A DNA stretch of 64,000 bases. It comes from [Phialemoniopsis] sp. UDSM-2020 (Eukaryota > Ascomycota > Sordariomycetes > Thyridiales > Thyridiaceae). The stretch is from contig JAEILZ010000001.1 in assembly GCA_018873225.1 (NCBI GenBank), forward strand, positions 434,001-498,000, given 5' to 3'. Below are positions 49,651 through 61,254 of this stretch, one piece after another. The translations under genes and the position numbers were made by a program. The notes beneath the pieces were generated by a model. That model had not been told where the DNA came from, made no database searches, and saw nothing but the letters and a program-made list of their open reading frames with translations. Position 1 is the stretch's first letter; each line of letters begins with the position of its first letter.

Positions 49651-51003
49651 ATGTCGTCCCAAAGTTGGATCAACATACCCAAAGGCTCGCACTTTTCCCT
49701 AGCGAACATTCCGTTCGGAATAGCCACAATACCAAACTCGCAGGAAAAACACGTGGCAGTCGCTATCGGGGACAATGTTCTTGACGTCTATCTGTTCGGC
49801 GTACACGGAGGCTTTGAACCACTCAATGACTTCTCTCCGTCAGATCTGGCCCTCTTCTCGCAGTCTACACTGAATGACTTCGCGGCTGCCGGTCAGCCTT
49901 TCCATCGCAGGGTTCGCCAATATCTTCAGCAGGTGTTCGCTAATGACACCCCTTACCCTCAAGTCCTCAAAGACAATAAAAACCTGCAAAAACTGGCACT
50001 GTTCGAGAGAGATCATGTCACTGTGCACCTTCCCATGAAGATCGGGGGATACACGGATTTCTTCGCAGGGAGAAACCACGCATATAACTGCGGCTGCATA
50101 TTCCGCGACCCTAACAAGGCACTCCAGCCCAACTATCTTCATCTGCCCGTGGGGTACAGCTCGAGAGCATCTTCAGTGGTGGCGTCAGGTACACCCATCC
50201 GACGACCCTTAGGTCAGTGCTTGTCAAAGCCAGGCGCCACGGAATCAGTCTTTGGACCTTGTCAAAGACTTGACATAGAGCTTGAGCTAGGTGCTCTTCT
50301 CTGCAAGGGGAATGCAATAGGCGAACCGATTCGGGTGGACGAGGCTGAGGAGTACATCTTCGGGTTCGTCATCTTGAACGACTGGTCGGCACGAGATATT
50401 CAGGCGTGGGAAGCTGTTCCTCTGGGGCCTTTCAACTCCAAGAACTTTGCCTCAACCATCAGCCCATGGGTTGTGCTCAAAGATGCCCTCGAGCCATTCC
50501 GTACCCCGGCTATGACAAACGAGACGCAGCTCCACCCATATCTGCAAGAGATGCAGACCGACAATGTGTATGATATCAATCTGGAAGTGGAGCTACGGAG
50601 TAAGTCGGGACCCCTTTATGTGAACTCCGATCAATGGCTTACCTACTCTGAAGCTGCTCATGGAGAGACTGCGACGTTCACGCGTACAAACGGCAAGAAT
50701 TTGATATTCTCCTTCTCGCAGATGCTTGCACATCACACGATCGGTGGCTGTCCGATGCAGGTTGGAGATCTGATCGGATCAGGAACAATCAGTGGCGTCA
50801 AGCCAGGGAGCCTTGGCTCCTTTCTGGAGGCCTCTAATGGTGGTAAGAAGGAATTCGCCCTTAGCAATAGAATACAGCGCACCTTTCTAGAGGACGGAGA
50901 TAGCGTGAGAATTCGAGGCTGGTGTGGCACCGACCAGGATGAGTACAACTTGGTAGGCTTTGGAGACTGCGAGGGTACCATCCAGCCAGCTTTGAAGTTC
51001 TGA
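49651..51003 (+). CDS. fahA: Fumarylacetoacetase
   Basis: A single exon of 450 residues starting at 49651 (MSSQSWINIPKGSHFSLANIPFG), the standard opening of the family; the frame is open a little upstream without similarity. The N-terminal SH3-like domain is followed by the FAH catalytic domain: YTDFFAGRNHAYNCG with the active-site His, HLPVGYSSRASSVVASGTPI, ELELGALL with the metal-binding Glu pair, NDWSARDIQAWE with the metal Asp, PLGPFNSKNF, and GDLIGSGTISG near the end. It cleaves fumarylacetoacetate to fumarate and acetoacetate, the last step of homogentisate breakdown. It is divergent from hmgA. The isomerase that links the two (maiA) is not in this window. Confidence 0.95.
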   Translation: MSSQSWINIPKGSHFSLANIPFGIATIPNSQEKHVAVAIGDNVLDVYLFGVHGGFEPLNDFSPSDLALFSQSTLNDFAAAGQPFHRRVRQYLQQVFANDTPYPQVLKDNKNLQKLALFERDHVTVHLPMKIGGYTDFFAGRNHAYNCGCIFRDPNKALQPNYLHLPVGYSSRASSVVASGTPIRRPLGQCLSKPGATESVFGPCQRLDIELELGALLCKGNAIGEPIRVDEAEEYIFGFVILNDWSARDIQAWEAVPLGPFNSKNFASTISPWVVLKDALEPFRTPAMTNETQLHPYLQEMQTDNVYDINLEVELRSKSGPLYVNSDQWLTYSEAAHGETATFTRTNGKNLIFSFSQMLAHHTIGGCPMQVGDLIGSGTISGVKPGSLGSFLEASNGGKKEFALSNRIQRTFLEDGDSVRIRGWCGTDQDEYNLVGFGDCEGTIQPALKF

Positions 51004-51538
51004 GCTTACACGGCTCCATCAATTGGGTCTGAGTACTCTACATTAGAAAATGAATTGGGTTGCTTCTCAAGTGCTGGGTCAGTGCTATATTCAAAGCTCT
51101 ATCAATCGTGCTATGTGGTGTTTGGATCTGTTCACTGCTGAGTGTCCAAAGGCTATGACTTCTTCTTCTTCTTGGCTGAAGTGATGACCACTGTCTCTAG
51201 ATCAGAACCCGTAACGCCCCACTAATCGTGTCCGACATGTTCACTCTTACGTCCTTGTTCAGTCGGCAAAGGTTTGAGTCTTAACCGAAAGACTCCGCCG
51301 GAAACTCCGCCGGATGTCCCGCCGGCGACGTTGTGAGGCATGTTGTGTTCGTGAACACTCATTTGCCCGCGGAAATTGGATTTCAAACAAACAAGCCCCG
51401 GCATATTCCGCAGACAGCTAACATGAATATTTTGGTATTTCAGTCAGCAGTATTCATAGCTTAGCCAAGGCGCGCAATTGTCACAGCGGGTGTCTCTACT
51501 GTGCGCGCGAGACCATCTCAACGAACAAGAAATCAAGC
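51004..51538. promoter_or_regulatory. Intergenic region and promoter of the CYP504 gene
   Basis: About 535 bp between fahA and the P450. It contains a TTC/TCT microsatellite near 51160 and the three phased CCGCCGG sites at 51295-51325. Confidence 0.6.
51295..51325 (+). promoter_or_regulatory. Three CCGCCGG sites in exact 12-bp phase
   Basis: CCGCCGG at 51295-51301, 51307-51313 and 51319-51325, each separated by five bases. They end 213 bp before the P450 ATG. The spacers differ (AAACT, ATGTC), so the heptamer and the spacing, not a whole repeat unit, are what is shared. Confidence 0.65.
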
Positions 51539-53377
51539 ATGGAATCAGTACCGGAAAGATCGTTCGCCACCGATTGGTTCCCAGCTCCATTAAACCCCAT
51601 CATTGCTTCTAATGGATTGATTTTACTCTCATCATTATTGCTTCTGCTTTTGTTGGTCTTCTTCTTCGACCGAACAGATGTTCCGTATATCAAAAACCTA
51701 CCTTCAGTTCCTGGAGTACCCTTATTTGGAAATCTCTTCCAGTTGGGTGATGAGCATCCCAAACGTCTTGCTGGTCTCTCGAAGCGATACGGCCCAGTCT
51801 TCCAGATCAGACTAGGCAATAGGGTTCGTCCTTTGTTTGTGTGTTTATCCCCATATGTTACTAACACTCGCTACTGGCAGAGATTCGTCAGTGCGAATAC
51901 CTTCGACGCCGTGAAGGAATTATGGATCAAAAACCAGTCGAGCCTTATTTCCCGACCAACACTCCACACCTTTCATAATGTATTGTCCAGCTCACAGGGC
52001 TTTACCATTGGCACATCTCCATGGGACGAGTCTTGCAAAAAGCGGAGAAAAGCGGCGGCCACAGCGCTGAACAGGCCTGCCGTTGTGTCTTACATGCCAT
52101 TTGTTGACTTGGAGTCATATACCAGCATCAAGGAGCTTGTAGACCAGATAGGCGAGCGAGATGATCAGGTCGATCTGAACCCTTTCCCGCTTTTCCAGCG
52201 CTTGGCACTGAACCTCAGCTTGACTCTCGGCTACGGCTTTCGAATTGACGGGCGCGTCGAGGACCATCTTTTACAGGAGATCATCAGAGTTGAGCGGGGA
52301 ATCAGCACCATCCGCAGCACAAGCAACAACTGGCAGGACTTTGTGCCGCTGCTCAGGATGTTTTCGAGGCGTAATGACGAGGCAGCTGATCTTCGAAACC
52401 GCCGTGATAAATATCTGGAGTTTCTGTTCCGAAGACTGAAAGACCGCATCGCAATCGGAGAAGACCGACCGTGTATCACCGGAAATATCTTGAAAGATCC
52501 GGATTACAAGCTGAACCACGGTGAGCTCATGGATCTCAACGCAACCCAAGATCGAATGTCCAAGACACGCGGACTGACTTCAAAATACAGAAGAAATTAA
52601 GTCTATATGTCTGACCATGATAGCTGGTGGGCTAGACACAAGCCCGACTTGTATTTTGCTTGGTCTTGCGATGTTGTCCGGGCCGCAAGGACAACGACTT
52701 CAGCAAACTATGCGAGACGAGATTGACAAAGTGTACCCTAACGGTGATGCTTGGGAAATGTGCCTGAAGGAAGAAAAGATGCCTTATATCTCGGCCTTTT
52801 GCAAAGAAGTGTTGCGTTTCTGGACAGTAATTCCTATGTCGTTGCCTCGTGTCAGCATCAAAGACATCGAATATCATGGCGCATCCATTCCGGCGGGAAC
52901 CACATTTCTCATGGTATGTCTACTCATGCAAGATGACATTACTTCCAATCTACAAGTGCACCAGGAGAGTTCTCGATTAACATGGTCAATCAGAACGCAT
53001 GGGCTGCCGACTACGACCCTGAACAGTTCGCCTCACCGCAGGACTTCTCACCGGAACGCTTTCTGGATATCCCGGAAGGCTCGGGTACGCAGCATTTTGC
53101 TTTCGGTGCTGGATCTCGGATGTGCACAGGGTCGCACCTTGCGAACCGTGAAATGTACATCTCATTCACACGGGCAATCCTCGCGTTCGATATCCTCCCA
53201 GCAAAAGATCCTGCGCGGAGACCAATATTAACGGGACCGCTGGAGTGTAATGCAAACCCATCTGGATTGTCAATTGAACCTAAGGACTTTGACATTGGGT
53301 TCCGTGTTAGAGACCGAGAGAAACTTCTACAGTGGTTTAGGGACACAGAGCAAGCTACAAAGCATTTGATTGACTAA
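51539..53377 (+). CDS. Cytochrome P450, CYP504 family (phenylacetate hydroxylase)
   Basis: Four exons, 51539-51823, 51881-52520, 52591-52913 and 52994-53377, give 543 residues. An N-terminal ER anchor (LILLSSLLLLLLLVFFF) is followed by the proline-rich hinge. Segments typical of the CYP504 (PhacA/PhacB) family are SSSQGFTIGTSPWDESCK, RRKAAATALNRPAV, RSTSNNWQDFVPLLR and the I-helix CLTMIAGGLDTSP; then the ExxR of KEVLRFW and the heme loop FAFGAGSRMCTG with the Cys ligand. CYP504A hydroxylates phenylacetate at position 2 and CYP504B hydroxylates 3-hydroxyphenylacetate at position 6 to homogentisate. Position beside hmgA/fahA makes the second attractive, but I cannot decide from sequence alone. 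All introns fit one frame, so the gene looks intact. Confidence 0.92.
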
Positions 53378-53870
53378 AGTCATCAGTTAGCAGAGTCTAT
53401 CATCGAGACTCACTCTCCATGTATCAAGCTAGTTAGAAAACCAGTAACACACCTTAATTCAAGAAGCCTTGTTATTGATAATTCTGCTGTCTACTCACGC
53501 ACTACAAGGTGTTGAGTGGAGATGTGACGGATAGCCCTCGGCATGCTGAACAGCACTAGCACAAGACCGCCGGATAGCTTTCCCTCCCTTCCCCAGGTTA
53601 CCCCGCTTTCTCAAGGACCGAGAACCATAAATCCGGACCATCCGCCGGCTAGGTTTTCGCAGGCTCTGTTTTGTTTCTAACCATTGAAACTGCGAAATAT
53701 TGTCAGTCTCCAGCTTGAAATTGATCCCGCCGGTAGTTGTCCTTGTCGGATGTACACACCCAAGAGGTAAGCATCGACCAGGCGGCAAGGGATGTTACGT
53801 CGGATCTGCTGGCGCAGACTTCCCCACCAATCAGGACAACGTTATTGTCGGACATCGGAGGATAGAGTCC
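53378..53870. promoter_or_regulatory. Promoter of the cluster Zn2Cys6 regulator
   Basis: The 493-bp promoter stretch contains CCGCCGG at 53577-53583, 53642-53648 and 53727-53733, that is about 290, 225 and 140 bp before the regulator's ATG. This arrangement suggests autoregulation if the motif is that protein's site (inference). Confidence 0.6.
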
Positions 53871-56459
53871 ATGCAGAGGGCCGAGAGACCGAAACGGGCT
53901 AGAGCCCTACAGGCCTGCGAGGTTTGCCGCTCTAGGAAGAATCGCTGTAACGAGGAGCAGCCTTGCACGTACTGTGTTGGTGAGCGAGTACTGGACCAAG
54001 CCCATCCCTAGCCTAGCGTTGCTGACTTCCAGCGCAGAGCATGACCTTGAGTGCAACTATGCGAAGCCACATCGCGCAAAGAGAAGGTGGGAGCGTTCCT
54101 TACTTTTGAATCTCGTCCTGTGGCTAACTTTAATGCGAGACATGTCATCCAGACACCGGCACGAACGGTGGGTTCGAGAGATGTCTCTTCGACTGATGTA
54201 GGCATCATTGTTGGAAGTCCAGATGTCCGCCCGCCAGGCGAGACTGAGGCCCTTCCGCCTCTGGTAATGCCTCATAATGTTGCCGGCTGGGAGCATCAGA
54301 GAGTTGAGACACCAGTCTCTCTCCCGTCTGGTCAATCTGGTGTTGACGTCGTGACCCCGGGAACTCTTGCCAGTCACCGATCAACTTGCCGAGATTCTGC
54401 CGCCGATGTGATGGATAAGAACACATATACCAGAAATCCAGAATTCTATGGAGCTGCGTCGTCTGTGGCCTTCCTGCGAAATGTCGAGAAGATCTCAGAT
54501 GGCCACTCCAATGAGATCGTGGCAGCTCAGTCGGAGCAATCACTGGCTTCACTGCTGCACAATACCGAGTTCTTGCCTCACCAGGCCTCCGGGATTATAA
54601 GTGGAGAACTTGACAAGAGCAACGATCGGTTCTCCTTCCGCGTTGCCCGAAAGTTCATCGAGGCGTACTTCTCCAACATCCACTACGTACAGCCCGTTCT
54701 AGACGAGGAGCTCTTCTTACTCCGCTGCGAGGATCTATGGTTTGGCAAGTCCGAAAGACAGTCACTGTCTTTCAAAGCGCTGTATCACGCAGTCCTGAGT
54801 CTTGGCAGCCTGGTCATGGTCTGGGACGAAGACACAATGTACGGTGCTGATCGGTTTATGTGGAGCCGCAAGTTCTTCAATGAAACAACCGCCGTCGTCG
54901 CGCAACTTGGCTCAGGGACTGACATCGAAATGGTCCAGTGCTATTACATGATGGTAAGGATGGGTCTTACATGGGTAAAGGAAAACAGACTGACATGTTG
55001 TGGTAGGGAAAAGTCTGTCAACACGAGCTGAACCCGCATGGTAAGACTCTAACTAGGGAAATGGCGAGAGTGTCTTCTAACTCTGTTACTCGAAGTTGCA
55101 TATCTCTATTCCGGACAAGCAACCAGGACAGCACTAGCCATTGGGTTGAATAGAGTCGCTTATGGGCAAGCTCTAGACCCACGGTCAGCACTGACTGCTT
55201 CCAAAACTTGGTGGTAAGTTGTCCGTGCCTCAAGATATTTGCAATGAAGCCTTCTCAATACTGACATTGCCAGGGCTGTATACTGCCTTGATATGTATGT
55301 GCACCAGATGTAGCAACGGATCGAAACGTACTGAATGGCAACAGACAAACTAGCTTCGCCCTGGGAAGGCCCGACAGTTTAGGCCCAGATGAGTACCACA
55401 CACAGGATATACCTGGTGGGGTCATCTCGGACCAAGCCAATACTTCTACGACCGCCCTTCAAACCGTACAGATCATACCGCCCATGGTAAGGCTGGCACA
55501 TATGATGCGGAAGGTCAGTCTACTGCTCTACACATTGCCTTGCCCTGTCGCGGATCAAGTGAGGCGGGCAAGAGAACTGGATTCCGAACTGTCGTCTTGG
55601 CTTGAAAGCCTACCTCCGCATCTCAGCGTGGCGAATCAAATGGCCCGCAAAACATCCTTGAAATCCAAGAGGGTAGCCAAGCATGTCCACAAGCAATTTG
55701 TTGTGTTGATGATGCGTAAGAACACGCAACAATTCCCATAAGATGTTTCGTGCTTACCTGAGACCAGGTTATTATAATCTTCGCATGGTAATCTTTGGCA
55801 AATTTCTGACAGATGCGGAACAAGTCGAAGAGCATATGAGGTCAACAGTCTTCGAGTTGCAGCAGTTGTGCATCAACTCGGCCGGCCAAGCGATTGACTT
55901 GATGTACGAGACATTCCAGAACGAAGAATTCTTCCAGACCTGGTAAGTACTACGGCCCTCAGCTCTTGGCACATCGGACTATTGATCACATTATGACAGG
56001 TGGTACAACTCTACTTATGCCTTGTTCGCTGTCACTGTGCTGCTCACTGCGGTCTTTCGAAGAGTCGTGGGATCGCTGAATGCCATGGATAGTCTCTTCG
56101 AACAGATTTACCGCGCCGTCGCCGTTCTAGAGGCCATGAACGAGTGCATAGTTTCCCGAAACGCCACTGCTATCGTCAAGAGGGCTGTTGCCCGCGCCGA
56201 AAGGTTCTCGCAAAGGATTTGCACCAGAGAGACGAGCATTCTGGACGACGTCTCACAGGCAAGGACGGGGATAATTGGACCTATGGTGGACCCTGGAGCC
56301 GAGTCCGTCACTGTCAATGATGAGCCCGCAGGCAATCCGGAAGGTACGGCAACTGGGTTTGAATTTGATTGGGAGAACACGCCATTCCCCATTGACGACG
56401 GGCAACAGGCATTGTTTTGGATAGAGTGGGCTCATCACCTGGAAGACTTGGGTACATGA
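53871..56459 (+). CDS. Zn2Cys6 transcription factor of the aromatic cluster
   Basis: Nine exons (53871-53979, 54038-54086, 54179-54953, 55007-55040, 55096-55213, 55274-55294, 55345-55715, 55768-55942, 56000-56459) sum to 703 residues in one frame. The first intron splits the zinc cluster; splicing at CGCAG restores ACEVCRSRKNRCNEEQPC...C...C with canonical 2-6-5-2-6 spacing. The second junction (54087-54178) has a weak acceptor and is the least sure. The middle homology region follows, with AYLYSGQATRTALAIGLNR and TSFALGRPDSLGPDEY, as in fungal_trans proteins. It probably activates the neighbouring genes in response to an aromatic inducer. Three CCGCCGG sites lie in its own promoter. It is intact, in contrast with the broken regulator at 11.7 kb. 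Confidence 0.87.
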
Positions 56460-56631
56460 GAGTAACACGTTGATTATATCGAAGCGTCATATAACGTACG
56501 AAAGTTGCAGGCTGAAATCTGGATCCCCGTGTCAGGTATTGACTGCTGGCAAGAGGTTTAACCCACTACCTAGTGCCGTACAGGTCAATACCTCGCGGCG
56601 ACGTCTTATTTACGCTGACCACCTCTGTCCT

Positions 56632-58797
56632 TCAGATACCCTTGCCTTGTACCAAGGGCACTATGAGTGATGATGGATACTGCTTTCCTGAATGGATGAT
56701 GTGCATACCGTGATTCAAGTTTGTTGGCACGCGATCCAACGCAGGGAACTCCGGTAGCGGGACTTCATGACCCTTCACCTCCAGTCTCATACTTTCTCCC
56801 GCCTCAAAGATAATTCCAGAGGGCCACAGGGGTATCTCCAAACACACGACCTCTCCCGGCGTGATTTTGTCTTCTTTATCGTGCGCACGCCAGAGTTCTG
56901 CTGGGTAGAGCACCTTGCTTTGCTGAGCACTGAGCTCCGGACTATGCTCCTCGTAACTGCGGTGGGATGCCCTGAGGCGCCCATTGGGCCCAACATATTT
57001 GAAAATGTTGATGTTCGGAATATCGGCTTCGGTCTTTCCAGCTGGTAGGTCCTGAAGCGGGATGTTCATGTGGAGAAGGGCGTTGCCGTTGGCATCAAGC
57101 TTCCGGATGATTACGTACACGTCCATTTCATCTGTGTCGGGGCAGGACATGTACAACGTCGCTTTCGAGTAGCCGACCAGTTCTGTGTAGCTGTTGAACT
57201 TGTAAGTAAAGTGTGCGCCGTCGTCGTCCCATGAGTCGGACTGGTATTGTGCTGAACTGCCGTCACTCAAGTTCGGAGACGCCTGTAGAGTGCCTGTAGC
57301 ACATGAGAGGAATAAGGTTGTATGTTTGACAGATGGCGGAGGGTATGCGACGTCAGGGCGATTGACCACACAGGGCAGGTTGTATCCTAGCAGACTGTGG
57401 CGGACCTTGGATGTCTTCTCCCAGCCATTATCGAGACCAAGAAGATATCTGTCTAGGAATCTTTGCAGATCGTCGTTAGACGACTTCTGGTACAGGTCGT
57501 GCCATTCTTGAGTAGGATGAATTCGAAGCCTGTCAAGGTTAGAAATTAAGTTTAGGTGGTGGGATAATTTGCCCTCGCTTTGGTTGTGACAAATCATCTA
57601 GGATTGAGAATGAGCTTGCTAGTACGTACCATTTCTCCTTGGACGAAGAAAAGAGAAATCCTTGGAGCGAGCCTTCGGTGTGGAGCCCGGAGGAGAAACT
57701 CGCAAGAACGTACATGGGGATTTCGATGTTGCTGAGTCTCGCGCGTTTGTCATCCCAGTAGGCATTGAGAAGAGGGTGTTTACGGATCATGGACCCAATA
57801 TCCTCCAGCCGATTCTTGCCTATGTCAACTTGTCAGAGCCAGTCATCACACGAAGATTTCCTTCGAGCGCTTACCGCAATACCCATGAGATCGATAATCA
57901 AAGAAGGCGGGATTCGGTATCCCACCCCGGCATATCAGTTGCCGATACGCATCCGATAGCCCTTCCCAGGGTGCGATGGCCTTTAAGTGAGGAGGTTTCT
58001 CAGCCGCGATTAGCCTGGCACAAGCGAATTAGTGAAGGGTCGTAGGAGTTGTTGGCTGCAAGGAGAGGACTTATTGGGGTACAGGGGCGGCGACTTCACA
58101 TACCATTGAGATATTGCAAGCCAGGAGTTGCCAACAAGAGCTACAGCACCATTACACCAGTCCTGTGCGGCGATAGCTTCGACAGCGTCAAAGCCATCTC
58201 GACCTTCCTATGTATTGTCAGCTGGGTCTAGTCTCAGTCGGCTGGGTCCTCGGGGCATCACCGACCTGGGTTCCTTGCACGTAGATATCGCCGTCCGAGT
58301 CTCCAGTTCCACGTGGATCTATGTTTACAATTGCATAACCACGTGGACACCATTCCGCTGGGTCAGGAGCTTCGAACTTCTCGAGATCACTGGTCCAGTC
58401 TCGTGGAATGCCGGCCCGGAATGGCACGGCGTCTAAGCTTTGGAATCCTGGTAGGCCACCTCATAAGTATGGCTGCTTGTTTAGAGCATCAAATGTTCGC
58501 CTTGAGCTTACCGTTGCCATCCTTTCCGTAAGGACTCCATGCCATCAGCGCAGGGACAGGATGGTCTTTACTGGCGGAGACGGGCCGGAAAATGTCTGCG
58601 TAGATTTTGGCGCCATCTCGCAGTCGGACCGTCAAGTCTTTCTCGAAGACAATGTCTTGGGGCAGGGGTCGCCGGCCAGGAACTTTCGTCCACCCCTTTT
58701 CGAGTACCCGCGTGCCAGGATTGAAGTCGAGCCAGCGTTTGCTCAGGTCATGATTGGCCTGGCGGAAGGCAATTTCGATATCTCCGACAGAGTCCAT
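56632..58797 (-). CDS. CocE/NonD-type hydrolase (peptidase S15-like)
   Basis: Six exons on the minus strand (58797-58512, 58447-58266, 58207-58104, 58014-57875, 57819-57630, 57529-56632) give 599 residues. The start at 58797 is preferred; an in-frame ATG at 58848 is the alternative. The S15/CocE alpha/beta hydrolase core shows VRLRDGAKIYADIFRP, ALMAWSPYGK, RGYAIVNIDPRGTGDSDG and the nucleophile Ser in ALVGNSWLAISQW. The C-terminal jelly-roll (galactose-binding-like) domain holds MRLEVKGHEVPLP and LNHGMHIIHSG. Family members cleave esters or amides of small aromatic or proline compounds (cocaine esterase, X-Pro dipeptidyl peptidase). In this cluster it could release an aromatic acid from an ester or amide; that is inferred. 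No signal peptide is evident, so probably cytosolic. Confidence 0.87.
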
Positions 58798-59170
58798 GTT
58801 GTAACGCGCTAATACCCCTACGGATGGAATCTGTGTCGATTGCCGCACAGTCCCTGAGCATCGATGGCCAAGAAATCTGATACTTTTTGTAGGGTTCTCG
58901 CATTCCGTGGCTTGGCGGGCTAGTCTCTGAGATGGATTTCAAAGCCGAAAGTGTGAGGGGAAAAGCATCCGGCGGATATCCCGGAGCGGGGACGGCTGGG
59001 GTCAAGTCGTGCAATGTTCAACCCCACGGGGTCGCACTACATTTCGGAAGTGCGATCGTGGGGATATAAGATCGACTTCTTTCCGTGCATGCATGCCGAT
59101 TGCGGACGCCTTGTCATACCCATCTTCTCTGCAGACGTTTATCAAGGTTTTCTTATCAATCCGGGCCATC
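58798..59170. promoter_or_regulatory. Divergent promoter of hydrolase and second MFS gene
   Basis: 373 bp between two divergent starts. One motif copy at 58969-58975 (CCGGCGG on plus, CCGCCGG on minus) lies nearly midway, inside ATCCGGCGGAT, which is nearly palindromic. Confidence 0.6.
58969..58975 (-). promoter_or_regulatory. CCGCCGG site between hydrolase and MFS gene
   Basis: CCGCCGG on the minus strand, 172 bp before the hydrolase start and 196 bp before the MFS start. Its context, TCCGCCGGAT on the minus strand, is identical to that of the middle site before the P450. Confidence 0.55.
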
Positions 59171-61036
59171 ATGCGTTCTTTTGAGATTACCCCGGCAACC
59201 CAATTGCCATCCAGTGGGAGGCAGGATCTTGTACCAGGAACCGAAATCATGAATGAAGGGGGGCACAACGGTGATGGGCTAACTAGAGGAGCCTTGATGT
59301 GAGTAGTTCCGTCTGATCTTACTGTTCGAGTTGAAGTTACTGATGAGCTCTCAATGCCAGTCTTCTTCCGCAACCAAGTCAGAACCCGGCTGATCCCCTC
59401 AATTGGTCGCCGCTTCGCAAAGGTAATGCTGCACGTTGGTAGCCTGATATGTACTCGACATACTGATTTGCAATAGCTCTCGCGGGAATCTCTCTGGCGC
59501 TCTACTCACTGCTTACGACGACATGCGCCCTGGCCATGGCACCGATGTTTCCACTCTTTGCAGAAACTTTCCATCTGTCTCACGAAGAGGTTCCCCTGAT
59601 CACAGGTGTCGCCGTCATCGTTCTTGGATTCTCCAACTTTATCGCCATTCCCTGCTCCAAGATCTTTGGCCGCCGCGCAGTCGCCCTCTCATTCGGCGTT
59701 TTGTTCCTGGGCGCTAGCATATGGCAAGCGGCTGCCAAGTCATACGGCAGCTTCATGGCAGCCCGCGTCGTCGTCGGCATCGCCGCCGCCCCCAGCGAGA
59801 CCTTGATGGTCCAGGTCATTGCCGACATGTGGTTCATTCATGAGCGGGGGTTATGGATGGGGATTTACTTGTGAGTCCCTTAACGAGGATTGTCGTGGGA
59901 GCACTTCCTGATCATGCGCAGCGCATCAGTATCTCTTGGTGCCTTCATCGGCCCTGTCATCTCCGGAAATATCGCCGAGAGGTATGTGCCATATGAAACC
60001 GAGTCTGGATATGATGCAGTACTGACCTTATTATGCTAGACATGGCTGGAGAAGCTTCTTCTGGCTTTCCACCGCCCTCATTGCTTTCAACCTGGTCATG
60101 ATGTTCTTTCTCTTCCCGGAGACCAAGTACAATCGTGAGGCAACACCTGCAGACTCAGGTAGCTCAACGGGCCCAGCATCAGCGATCCAGAATGAAGACA
60201 CAAAAGTTGAGCCCGAATCTCGATGCACTCAACAGCAGCTTGAGAATGTCGGTTCTGCCGTGCTGGTCGGGAAAGGCCGCCCGAGTCGGCCGCAATATTG
60301 GCTCATTCAAAAGCCCCATCCTCTCTACAAGCAATTCCTGATCCACGACTTTGTGGGACCGCTTCGCGCCGCGATGTTGCCCATCATCCTGTTTGCATCA
60401 GTCAACGTGATGGGCGCGGCGAACTTGATCCTCTACTGGAACATCACAGAGTCTTCCGTGCTGGAATCCCCGCGCTACGGATTCTCCCCTGCGCAGGTCG
60501 GCTTTGCCAACTTTGGCCTCGCCGGCGGTGCATTCATCGGTATGCTGACCGCCGGTCCCCTCTCGGACTGGATGGTCCAGCGAGCAACCGTGCGGAACAA
60601 TGGGGTGCGAGAGGCAGAGATGCGTCTTCCCGCCCTCATCCCATTCGCTATCATTCTGATTGTTGGAACTGTGATCGGCGGCCTGGCGATTCGTGACGGC
60701 TGGGCCTGGCCTGTCATTGTCGTTGTTGGGTACGGGTCGGCGGGTCTTGGCGTTACGACCATCCCTGCCATCGCTGTGGCCTACGCTTTGGACGTCTACA
60801 GACCTCTTTCTGGAGAGATCATGGTAGTGGCGACGGTCTTCAAGAACGTGACGGGCTTTGCTATGACTTACTGGGTGCCGCCAATGATCGTCAAGCGCGG
60901 CTACATCTTGCCGCTCATGATCTGGTTCATATTCACCGTTGGTCCCATCCTCTTGGCCATTCCTCTGTACTTCTGGGGCAAGAAGCTACGAGCTGTGCCT
61001 GCATTCCGGATCCGTGCCATGGACGGGCATGCTTAG
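59171..61036 (+). CDS. MFS transporter, DHA1-type (cluster)
   Basis: Five exons, 59171-59298, 59361-59422, 59477-59870, 59922-59981 and 60040-61036, give 546 residues with about 12 membrane segments. The pre-TM1 motif LLPQPSQNPADPLNWSPLRK is assembled across the first two introns. FGRRAVALSFG follows TM2, and AARVVVGIAAAPSETLMVQVIADMW and the central acidic loop separate the two halves; GPLSDWMVQR is the second motif-A copy. This subgroup carries small organic molecules. It shares a promoter with the CocE/NonD hydrolase, and both flank the regulator, so uptake of the substrate or export of an aromatic product is plausible but not shown. Confidence 0.88.
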
Positions 61037-61254
61037 ATAGTTTATTCCTGTGTTCGGAAGTGCACTGACATTTTCCTGGGAACCCATGAACTAGTGGGAT
61101 CAAAAGTTAGGCCTAGTGGTTCCTCGCCCCTCATGCAGCATCTCGTTTGGTTCAGGATAGTCGACAAGGTTGGCGTTTGCCATATTAGCTACCATACCCA
61201 ATCAACCGATTGACACACATAATTGGTTGACAATGACACTCATGGACATCGATT

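Noticed and set aside
54087..54178. Apparent frameshift in the cluster regulator
   Set aside because: A GTGGGA...GAG intron with a GCTAAC branch-like site restores the frame, and all other introns sum to one open protein, so I treat it as an intron with a weak acceptor.
57860..57890. Apparent frame change in the CocE/NonD hydrolase near residue 230
   Set aside because: Using the GTAAGC donor at 57874 and the ATAG acceptor at 57820 gives a continuous frame (YRSHGYCGKNRLEDIG).
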